Below are positions 27,932 through 34,768 of a stretch of 64,000 nt of DNA, one piece after another. Positions within the stretch are counted from its first letter, which is position 1, and each line of letters starts with the position of its first letter. The stretch spans positions 2,976,001 to 3,040,000 of the forward strand of contig NZ_CP157428.1 of NCBI RefSeq assembly GCF_041021895.1, written 5' to 3'. A program made the translations under genes and the position numbers. This stretch comes from Acinetobacter sp. XH1741. Its GTDB lineage: Bacteria; Pseudomonadota; Gammaproteobacteria; Pseudomonadales; Moraxellaceae. Under the pieces are notes generated by a model, which was not told the origin of the DNA, did not search any database, and saw nothing but the letters and a program-made list of their open reading frames with translations.

Positions 27932-28897
27932 ATGCTTCATTTTACTTTTTTAGGCACATCTTCAGGTGTACCGACTCTGACACGTAATGTTTCAGGACTA
28001 GCAGTTCGTAACAGCAAAAATAAGGACTGGATTTTAATTGATGCCGGCGAAGGTACACAGCACCGCATTCAACAAGCTAAACTTTCATTACAAAACCTAG
28101 TTGCCATTTGTATTACACACGTTCATGGCGACCATTGCTATGGTCTTATTGGTTTATTGGCAAGTGCTGGTATGAATGCCCGTGGCAAACCCTTAATCGT
28201 GATTGCACCAAAAGAAATTCAGCAATGGTTTGAAATCACAGCCCAGCTTACAGATTTACACTTACCCTATTCATTGCAATTTATTGATGTGAATGAAGCA
28301 ATGCAGCCTCAGCAGATCACCAATGAGTTCATCATTCAAGCACATCCACTAAGCCATCGCGTTCCAAGTTTTGCATTTAGCATTTATATCAAATCTATTC
28401 AGAAAAAATTAGATACCCAAGCTCTAACTCAGCTTGGCATACCTCAAGGCGATATGTGGGGTCATTTAAAACGAGGCTACGATGTTGAGTTTGAGGGACA
28501 AACTTTAAAGGCTCAAGATTTTATTCAAATTCAAACTCAGCAGGTTCATGCAATTATAGGTGGTGATAATGACCAACCTGAACTATTAGCTGATGCTTGC
28601 AAAGATGCTCAACTTCTTATTCACGAGTCAACTTACTTGCAAACAGTTTTAGATAAAGTCGGCAAAGGTCCAATGCATAGCTCAGCAAAAATGGTGGCTG
28701 AATTTGCAGAACAGCAATCTTTAAGTAATTTAATTCTGACGGATTTTAGCCCTCGTCATCAGGATAAAGCTGGGCAACAGGCTATTGCAGAAGAAGTTCG
28801 CCAGTTTTATAAAGGTCATTTTTATTTAGCCAATGATTTTGATGAATTTACTTTAAATGAAGCTGGACAGCTTTTAAAAGTCGAAAAGAAATTTTAG
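27932..28897 (+). CDS. rnz: Ribonuclease Z (tRNA 3'-processing endonuclease)
   Basis: 321 residues. A beta-lactamase-fold RNase with the zinc motif THVHGDHCYGLIGLL, FLGTSSGVPT at the start, then HPLSHRVPSFAF, IHESTYL and LTDFSPRH. The short form (about 300-320 aa) is the bacterial type. It cleaves the 3' trailer of tRNA precursors, or in species with encoded CCA ends has narrower roles. It sits between rtcR and the rtcB promoter, so its transcript could be affected by the repair locus, but no direct coupling is shown. Confidence 0.92.
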   Translation: MLHFTFLGTSSGVPTLTRNVSGLAVRNSKNKDWILIDAGEGTQHRIQQAKLSLQNLVAICITHVHGDHCYGLIGLLASAGMNARGKPLIVIAPKEIQQWFEITAQLTDLHLPYSLQFIDVNEAMQPQQITNEFIIQAHPLSHRVPSFAFSIYIKSIQKKLDTQALTQLGIPQGDMWGHLKRGYDVEFEGQTLKAQDFIQIQTQQVHAIIGGDNDQPELLADACKDAQLLIHESTYLQTVLDKVGKGPMHSSAKMVAEFAEQQSLSNLILTDFSPRHQDKAGQQAIAEEVRQFYKGHFYLANDFDEFTLNEAGQLLKVEKKF

Positions 28898-29053
28898 AGT
28901 CAACCCAATATATCCAAAAAGATACTTAAATATATTTTTAGATATCTTTTAAATGTTAAAATTTCCAACAGAAATTAGTTACACAGAAAGAATAATTATT
29001 TTTATATATTATTTTCAACAACTTATATTCAAAATTAAGTGTATTTTTAAAAG

Positions 29054-29071
29054 TTGGCACATTCAGTGCAA
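29054..29071 (+). promoter_or_regulatory. Sigma-54 (-24/-12) promoter of the rtcB transcript
   Basis: TTGGCAC (29054-29060) and TGCAA (29067-29071) give GG and GC dinucleotides separated by exactly 10 bp, the required spacing. The start point would be near 29081, about 78 bp before the rtcB ATG. The presence of RtcR, an obligate sigma-54 partner, in the same locus supports it. The consensus TTGC at -12 is replaced by GTGC. Confidence 0.85.
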
Positions 29072-29086
29072 TAGTAAAAAGCACAC

Positions 29087-29140
29087 AACATCATTCGGAT
29101 GTTATGAATAACACCTGCCTGCAAACGCTTGGCAGGCAGG
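29087..29140 (+). promoter_or_regulatory. Two hairpins in the rtcB 5' leader
   Basis: The first is AACATC/GATGTT (29087-29092 with 29098-29103). The second is a 9-bp GC-rich stem, CCTGCCTGC/GCAGGCAGG (29114-29122 with 29132-29140, 9-nt loop), ending 18 bases before the ATG and just ahead of the AAAGGAAAAG ribosome site. They lie within the predicted transcript. A post-transcriptional role is possible but unproven. Confidence 0.6.
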
Positions 29141-29158
29141 CTTTGAAAGGAAAAGAAA

Positions 29159-30427
29159 ATGTCTGTCATTGAAGAAATTAACCAACAAGCTCAGTTTGAA
29201 CAAAAGCAGCAACAACGTTCTTATGAAGTTCTGCAAAATGAAAAAAGTATGCCAGTCAAAATGTGGACTAAAGGCGTGCTTGTTGATGACAACTCAAAAC
29301 AACAATTATTGCAAACTGCACAAATGCCTTTTATTTATAAATGGATGGCTGTAATGCCAGACGTACACTTCGGTTTAGGAGCAACTATTGGTAGCGTAAT
29401 TCCAACCAAAGGCGCAATTATTCCTGCTGCGGTAGGTGTAGATATTGGCTGCGGAATGATGGCAACCCGTACCAGTTTAACTGCTTCAGATTTACCAGAT
29501 AGCTTACATGCTTTACGTACTGAACTTGAACATTTAATTCCACATGGAATGACAAAGCGCGGACGTGATCGCGGCTCATGGGAAACTCCACCAGAAACGG
29601 TAGATCAAGCTTGGGCCGATCTGGTTGCAGATTTTGAATACATTTGCGCAAAACATCCACGTTTAAAAAACACCAACAACCGCAAGCATTTGGGAACGTT
29701 AGGTACTGGAAACCACTTTGTCGAAATCTGTTTAGATGAGCATGATCATGTTTGGATTATGTTGCACTCAGGTTCTCGTGGTGTAGGAAATGCTATCGGT
29801 AATCATTTTATTGAACTTGCACGTAAAGACATGCAAAAGCATTTCATTAACTTACCCAATAAAGATTTAGCATATTTAGTTGAAGGTACCGAACACTTTG
29901 ATGACTATTGGTTTGCTGTGGGTTGGGCTCAACGCTTTGCCATGAAGAACCGTGAGATCATGATGCAATCTGCAATTAAAGCCTTGGCTACCATTGTACC
30001 AAAGCCTTTTCAGGCACGTTTGGAGGCCGTGAACTGTCACCATAACTATGTGGAAAAGGAAGAACACTACGGTGAAGAAGTGATGGTAACTCGTAAAGGT
30101 GCGGTTCGCGCACGTTTAGGTGAATATGGAATCATTCCGGGTTCAATGGGTGCGAAGTCATTTATTGTACGTGGACTTGGAAATCAGGAATCTTTCTGTT
30201 CATGTTCACATGGCGCAGGTCGTGTGATGAGCCGTACTGAAGCAAAACGACGTTTTACTGTTGAAGATCAGATTGCACAAACTGAAGGTGTAGAATGCCG
30301 TAAAGATGCCGCTGTTATTGATGAAATTCCATCGGCTTATAAACCCATTGAAGATGTAATGAAAGCACAAAGCGATTTGGTTGAAGTGGTTTATACATTA
30401 AGACAAGTGGTGTGTGTTAAGGGTTAA
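29159..30427 (+). CDS. rtcB: RNA-splicing ligase RtcB
   Basis: 422 residues. The metal-binding Cys is in GVDIGCGMM (Cys98), followed by GTGNHFVEICLDE, MLHSGSRGVGN, GSMGAKSFIVRG and the guanylylated histidine in SHGAGR (His351). It joins 2',3'-cyclic-phosphate or 3'-phosphate ends to 5'-OH ends with GTP. It is the first gene of a sigma-54-type transcript and is followed after 2 bp by an unrecognised gene, suggesting tight coupling. The length is close to the short bacterial form of about 410 residues. Confidence 0.97.
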   Translation: MSVIEEINQQAQFEQKQQQRSYEVLQNEKSMPVKMWTKGVLVDDNSKQQLLQTAQMPFIYKWMAVMPDVHFGLGATIGSVIPTKGAIIPAAVGVDIGCGMMATRTSLTASDLPDSLHALRTELEHLIPHGMTKRGRDRGSWETPPETVDQAWADLVADFEYICAKHPRLKNTNNRKHLGTLGTGNHFVEICLDEHDHVWIMLHSGSRGVGNAIGNHFIELARKDMQKHFINLPNKDLAYLVEGTEHFDDYWFAVGWAQRFAMKNREIMMQSAIKALATIVPKPFQARLEAVNCHHNYVEKEEHYGEEVMVTRKGAVRARLGEYGIIPGSMGAKSFIVRGLGNQESFCSCSHGAGRVMSRTEAKRRFTVEDQIAQTEGVECRKDAAVIDEIPSAYKPIEDVMKAQSDLVEVVYTLRQVVCVKG

Positions 30428-30429
30428 TC

Positions 30430-30813
30430 ATGGAAAAAGATTGTTTAGATATTCGAAGCTATAGAATCAGGGCAAATGAAGAAAAGCATCTTGCTCTACC
30501 TGAGCAATCTTATTACATCATCCTGGCTGTCAATACTGATCAAATTCTGTCTCAATGGCGTAATTGGATTTGTAAGCAGATTGTCTATTCCAAACACTGT
30601 ATTCAAGCGATGGTTACAGGACATGAGAGTTCTATTTGGGATGATGTTTTAGATGAAACGTATCTAGCTTTTTATAACTATCAACCACCAGTCGATCACT
30701 GCTTCATGACCACTTGGCATGAAGATGAAACTTTAGAACATATTACTGAATGTGCAAAATTTAGTATGCAATTGGAAGATATTTCGAAATTAGTTATTGT
30801 ACATATTGAATAA
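30430..30813 (+). CDS. Uncharacterised rtcB-linked protein
   Basis: 127 residues. I do not recognise the family. It starts 2 bp after the rtcB stop and 12 bp before the DIP1984 gene. The sequence has a repeated aromatic/acidic flavour (QSYYIILAVNTDQILSQWRNW, then VTGHESSIWDDVLDETYLAFYNYQ, VDHCFMTTWHEDETLEH), no signal peptide and no membrane segment. The alternation of strands and helices suggests one small globular domain. Two cysteines and several histidines could bind a metal but no classical motif appears. Its position inside the repair transcript is the only functional hint. Confidence 0.75.
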   Translation: MEKDCLDIRSYRIRANEEKHLALPEQSYYIILAVNTDQILSQWRNWICKQIVYSKHCIQAMVTGHESSIWDDVLDETYLAFYNYQPPVDHCFMTTWHEDETLEHITECAKFSMQLEDISKLVIVHIE

Positions 30814-30825
30814 AAGGTAAATAAA

Positions 30826-31284
30826 ATGAAACTCGCAGAAGCACTTTTACTGCGAAGCGATCAACAAAAAAAGCTCGCTTCGTTAAAACAGCGAATCAAT
30901 ACCAATGTATTGGTACAAGATGGCGATGAACCTAGTGAAGATCCAAATGAACTGATCAAACAGGTATTTGCCCTAACCCAAGAAAGCAATGAATTAATTT
31001 ATTGTATTCATCTAACCAATGCACAAGCAAAGCTAGAAGATGGGAAAACGCTATTATCACTATTGAGCTTAAGAGATAACTATGCCGAACAGCATAAAGT
31101 TTTAATCGATGCGATTGCAAATACAAATCGTGAGCCTGATCGTTATAGTTCACGTGAAATTAAGTGGAAGAAAGTTATTCCAGTTTCCAGCTTACAAAAA
31201 CAGGCTGATGATATCAGTGCGAAACTCCGCGATTTAAATATCAAGATTCAAGCCGCCAACTGGCAAATTGATTTAATCAAATAA
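30826..31284 (+). CDS. DIP1984 family protein
   Basis: 152 residues. KLAEALLLRSDQQKKLASLKQRI, QDGDEPSEDPNELI, RYSSREIKWKKVIPVSSLQKQADD and RDLNIKIQAANWQIDLI follow the conserved DIP1984 layout. The fold is long paired helices; the family has been related to septicolysin by name only, and no activity is established. It sits between the rtcB-linked gene and rtcA, spaced 12 bp from the former, so it belongs to the repair transcript. Confidence 0.85.
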   Translation: MKLAEALLLRSDQQKKLASLKQRINTNVLVQDGDEPSEDPNELIKQVFALTQESNELIYCIHLTNAQAKLEDGKTLLSLLSLRDNYAEQHKVLIDAIANTNREPDRYSSREIKWKKVIPVSSLQKQADDISAKLRDLNIKIQAANWQIDLIK

Positions 31285-31290
31285 ACACTA

Positions 31291-31477
31291 GATTTTGTGA
31301 AATCATTTTCACAATCACAGTTTGGGCATACTGGGCGAGTACAAGATCCTGCTTTTCACCGATCTGAGGGATTGAAAATAATTCAGGCGGCTATGGCAGC
31401 ATGTGAGCCGTGCATCGATATTCACTTATCAGGTTCAGCACCATGCACCTAGCAAACCTTTGTCTAAAGCAAAGTTA
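31291..31477 (+). ncRNA. Candidate structured RNA between the DIP1984 gene and rtcA
   Basis: A 259-bp gap (31285-31543) inside the operon has no reading frame but several hairpins. They are TTGTGAAA/TTTCACAA (31295-31302 with 31307-31314), AGATC/GATCT (31344-31348 with 31361-31365), CGGCT/AGCCG (31388-31392 with 31406-31410) and CTTTG/CAAAG (31458-31462 with 31470-31474). A stem GTGCAT/ATGCAC (31410-31415 with 31443-31448) encloses GATA/TATC and GGT/ACC hairpins, a branched, tRNA-like arrangement; G31410 could pair in only one of two stems. Salmonella-type repair operons carry Y RNA near rtcB. Boundaries are approximate and this is inference from hand folding. Confidence 0.35.
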
Positions 31478-31543
31478 CACGTTACTTCGCATTACCATGT
31501 ACTGACAGTATGTTCATTAAATTAAAAAACAAGGAAAATAGAA

Positions 31544-32590
31544 GTGAATACAGTTTTGGCAAATATGCCAAAAGCCATTCAAATTGATGGATCACAAGGT
31601 GAAGGTGATGGACAGATTTTAAGGACTGCCCTTGCCCTTTCAATGATTACGGGTCAAGCATTTGAATTAATCAACATTCGTGCAGGCCGTAAAAAACCGG
31701 GTTTAATGCGTCAACATTTAGTTTGTGTACAGGCATCTCAACAAATTAGCCAAGCTTATGTTGAAGGTGCTGAATTACATAGCCAACGTTTATATTTCGC
31801 ACCTCAACATGTTCAAAATGGAAAGTATCAATTCCAAATTGGTTCCGCAGGTAGTACAACGCTGGTTTTACAAACGCTTCTGCCTGTTTTGTTATTACAA
31901 AATGAAGGCAGCGAACTTACTATTTCAGGGGGTACACATAACCCACTTGCGCCAACAGCAGATTTTATTGAACACTGCTTTTTACCTGCTCTAGCGAAAA
32001 TTGGAATTAACGTCGTTTTTAAATTAAATAAGGCAGGCTTCTTTCCGATAGGTGCAGGTGAAATACAAGTCACCGTTCAGCCATGGCAACATCGAAACCG
32101 CTTAAATTTATTAGATCGTGGTGTTTTGCAAAATAATGAAGCTTTTGCAGCAGTATTAAATCTCTCAGAAGAAGCGCAAATTGCACAACGTGAATTAACC
32201 ACATTAACTAAAAAGCTAAACTTAAGCTCTCAGCAACAATTTCATTTAAATGGAATTAGCCAAGGCAATACCGTTTACGTAAAAGTCACCCATCAACATC
32301 ACACTCAACTGTTTACGGCTTTGGGTGAAATGCGCAAAAGTGCCGAACAAATAGCTGAACATTTAGCGAAAGATGTAAAGCTATATTTAGCGTCACAGGC
32401 TGTAGTAGATGAGTATTTGGCAGACCAGTTACTGCTACCTTTAGCTTTAGGTCAAGGTGGTGAATTCACCGCACAATGTATTAGCGAACACACTCGTACT
32501 CAAGCAGCCATGATTGAAAAATTTATTGATTGTGAAATCGAATTGATCGAATTAAAACCAGATCATTTCCATGTAAAAGTAAAAGTTTAA
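31544..32590 (+). CDS. rtcA: RNA 3'-terminal phosphate cyclase RtcA
   Basis: 348 residues starting at GTG 31544, with an AAGGAAAAT ribosome site; a later ATG (31565) is possible. IQIDGSQGEGDGQILRTALALSMITG is the family signature. The adenylylated histidine region is ISEHTRTQ (His316). It converts RNA 3'-phosphate to 2',3'-cyclic phosphate with ATP. It is the last gene of the locus, separated from the DIP1984 gene by the candidate RNA, and ends at a hairpin. Confidence 0.95.
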   Translation: MNTVLANMPKAIQIDGSQGEGDGQILRTALALSMITGQAFELINIRAGRKKPGLMRQHLVCVQASQQISQAYVEGAELHSQRLYFAPQHVQNGKYQFQIGSAGSTTLVLQTLLPVLLLQNEGSELTISGGTHNPLAPTADFIEHCFLPALAKIGINVVFKLNKAGFFPIGAGEIQVTVQPWQHRNRLNLLDRGVLQNNEAFAAVLNLSEEAQIAQRELTTLTKKLNLSSQQQFHLNGISQGNTVYVKVTHQHHTQLFTALGEMRKSAEQIAEHLAKDVKLYLASQAVVDEYLADQLLLPLALGQGGEFTAQCISEHTRTQAAMIEKFIDCEIELIELKPDHFHVKVKV

Positions 32591-32613
32591 GAAGCTCATG
32601 ACTGAGCTTCTTA
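32591..32613 (+). terminator. Hairpin after rtcA
   Basis: An 8-bp stem (GAAGCTCA/TGAGCTTC, loop TGAC) lies directly after the rtcA stop, followed by a short TT-ATTT tract. It could also act on the convergent pepD transcript. Confidence 0.65.
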
Positions 32614-32625
32614 TTTCTAAAAAAA

Positions 32626-34086
32626 TTACTCTACAGATGCTAAAGCTGTCACTAACAACTTCCAGCATTTCTCTACAGTGTCTACTTTGACTCGTTCACC
32701 TGGCGCATGAGCACCCTGAATATCCGGTCCAAAAGATACCATTTGTAAGTCTGGATAATGCTCAGCAATAATCCCACACTCTAAGCCTGCATGAATCACT
32801 TTGAGATTTGGTTCAATGTTAAATGCCTTTTGATAGGCTTGCTGTAAGCACTTTAAAGCCGCCGAATCTGGGTTTGGCGTCCATCCCGAAACCAATGGCG
32901 TGAGTGTAGAGCTGATATTAAATTGACTAAAATGTGCCTGAATCTTTTCTGCAAAATCTTGAGCTTCTTGGTTCACCATTGAGCGAACCATTAAGACAGC
33001 TTTTCCGCCCTCTCGATTTAGTTTTACAACCCCCAGATTATTTGAAGTCTCAACTACATCCGGGAGAGCTTGACTCATACTTGCAACGCCATAAGGGCTT
33101 GTTGCTAAAGCTTGCAACCATTCGTTTTGCTGTTGTTGAGTAATAACTTCAGTCACTTTAGCGCTATTGGGTTGAATAGTTAATTGCAGATTGTCATCTA
33201 CGCCCTGTAGTTGTTTTTTCCATGCTGTTTGATATTCAGAGAGTAACTTTTCTAGTTCAGTTAACTGGTTAGGTGAAATTGCAATAGTTGCCACTGCTTC
33301 TCGCGGTAAAGCATTACGAGCCGTACCACCTGTAAACTCAACAAGATGCCCACTAAGCTTTGCTAAATACTCATTTAAAAAACGAGCTAAAATAACGTTG
33401 GCATTACCACGTCCTAAATGAATATCTACACCAGAATGCCCTCCTTTAAGGCCAGCAACCTGAATATTCACAATCGTTAAGTTTTCAGGGATTGGTTCAT
33501 AAGTAAGTGCTTGTTCGACTTCAACATCAATACTACCAGCACAGCCGAGATATAACTCGCCCCACTCTTCTGTATCAATATTAAATAACCATTTCCCTTT
33601 TAGTACGCCAGCCTGTAAAAGTCGTGCACCACTCATCCCTGCTTCTTCGTCCACTGTTAACAGAACTTCAATAGGTCCATGAGCAATATCATTTGAGTCT
33701 AAAACTGCCAAAGCTAAAGCCACTCCTATACCATTATCAGCACCTAAAGTGGTGTCTTTGGCAACTAACCAGCCGTCTTCAAGAACTGGGCGAATAGGAT
33801 CCTTAAAAAAGTCGTGTACTGTGCCTGTGTTAGCCTGCGTGACCATATCTAAATGGCCTTGCAGAATAACTCCCGCTACATGTTCTTTACCCCGAGTCGC
33901 ATCCTTACGGATAATTAAATTACCGATCTCATCTACGTAAGTTTCCAGATTCCGACTTTCAGCCCAGTTTTGTAAAAAATCACGAAGCTGCTGTTCATGC
34001 TTTGATGGACGCGGAATAGTGCAAAGTGTTTGAAAATGCTGCCAAACAACTTGAGGAGATAATGCGGCAATATTAACTTGTGTCAT
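32626..34086 (-). CDS. pepD: Aminoacyl-histidine dipeptidase
   Basis: 486 residues. GVILQGHLDMV, the bridging aspartate region DTTLGADNGIGVALALA, and TVDEEAGMSGARLL are the M20 metal and base residues. HAGLECGIIAEHYPDLQMVSFGPDIQGAHAPGERV gives the distal histidines, with a lid domain between. This is the M20C PepD that cleaves Xaa-His dipeptides. It is monocistronic, convergent with rtcA. Confidence 0.95.
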   Translation of the reverse strand: MTQVNIAALSPQVVWQHFQTLCTIPRPSKHEQQLRDFLQNWAESRNLETYVDEIGNLIIRKDATRGKEHVAGVILQGHLDMVTQANTGTVHDFFKDPIRPVLEDGWLVAKDTTLGADNGIGVALALAVLDSNDIAHGPIEVLLTVDEEAGMSGARLLQAGVLKGKWLFNIDTEEWGELYLGCAGSIDVEVEQALTYEPIPENLTIVNIQVAGLKGGHSGVDIHLGRGNANVILARFLNEYLAKLSGHLVEFTGGTARNALPREAVATIAISPNQLTELEKLLSEYQTAWKKQLQGVDDNLQLTIQPNSAKVTEVITQQQQNEWLQALATSPYGVASMSQALPDVVETSNNLGVVKLNREGGKAVLMVRSMVNQEAQDFAEKIQAHFSQFNISSTLTPLVSGWTPNPDSAALKCLQQAYQKAFNIEPNLKVIHAGLECGIIAEHYPDLQMVSFGPDIQGAHAPGERVKVDTVEKCWKLLVTALASVE

Positions 34087-34257
34087 GAAAACTACACTCT
34101 AATTTTTTAAATATCGTAATAATTTCAATATACACAATGCATTAAAGATAGGTAGCGATTTCAGAAAAGATTTTGTATTTTTATATTTAATCTAAAGAGA
34201 TTGTACGACTTTTCTAAAAAGCCGTACTTCATGAATAAGTCTTAACAGTAGCACGCC

Positions 34258-34641
34258 TTAGTTTTTCCACTCAAATGCTGAAAAACTCTGATCGGCTTTT
34301 AAACTATTTTCAACGGCCTGTGCAAGCTGACGAATAATGCTTTGTGTTTCAATTTTCTCAAACCAGTCTTGTTCTTCATCAAGATTGGCAGAGATTTCAC
34401 ACATTAGATGTCCATCGTGATCTGTTTTTTGGCAAGTGATTGACAAGGGTAAAAGATGATTATCAATACTGACTTCTACCTTTTCATGCTCATGCACAAT
34501 GTGCTGCGCATCAAAACCATAATGCCCCAATTGTTTAAACAGTAAAGCCGCTACATATTCTTGTGTGATATGGCATTCATTTGGTGGATGATCAAACACC
34601 CCATGTTGTGGGCAACTGGCAATAAATTGTAATTTTTTCAT
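34258..34641 (-). CDS. Conserved hypothetical protein
   Basis: About 127 residues from ATG 34641, chosen because a TTAGGA ribosome site precedes it; an upstream start at 34674 adds 11 residues. The N-terminus (MKKLQFIASCPQHGVFDHPP) is followed by Cys/His residues that hint at a small zinc site. A central strand-rich part (KVEVSIDNHLLPLSITCQKTD) and an amphipathic C-terminal helix follow. I do not recognise the family. It lies downstream of aroA on the same strand but is separated by a terminator-like hairpin. Confidence 0.6.
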   Translation of the reverse strand: MKKLQFIASCPQHGVFDHPPNECHITQEYVAALLFKQLGHYGFDAQHIVHEHEKVEVSIDNHLLPLSITCQKTDHDGHLMCEISANLDEEQDWFEKIETQSIIRQLAQAVENSLKADQSFSAFEWKN

Positions 34642-34695
34642 CCTTTGTCCTAACACTTTTATCATTATCTGCACTTAGCATAAGCAATAAACAAA

Positions 34696-34723
34696 CAGCA
34701 GCCAAGCCTTTAGCTCGCTGCTG
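34696..34723 (-). terminator. Hairpin after tyrA-aroA
   Basis: A 7-bp GC-rich stem (CAGCAGC/GCTGCTG) with an inner AGC/GCT stem is followed on the minus strand by a TTTGTTTATT tract. It lies about 45 bp after the aroA stop. Confidence 0.6.
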
Positions 34724-34768
34724 CCGTTGCTATTGTGTTAGCAATTATAAAATGTGTTGGGTCAAAAG

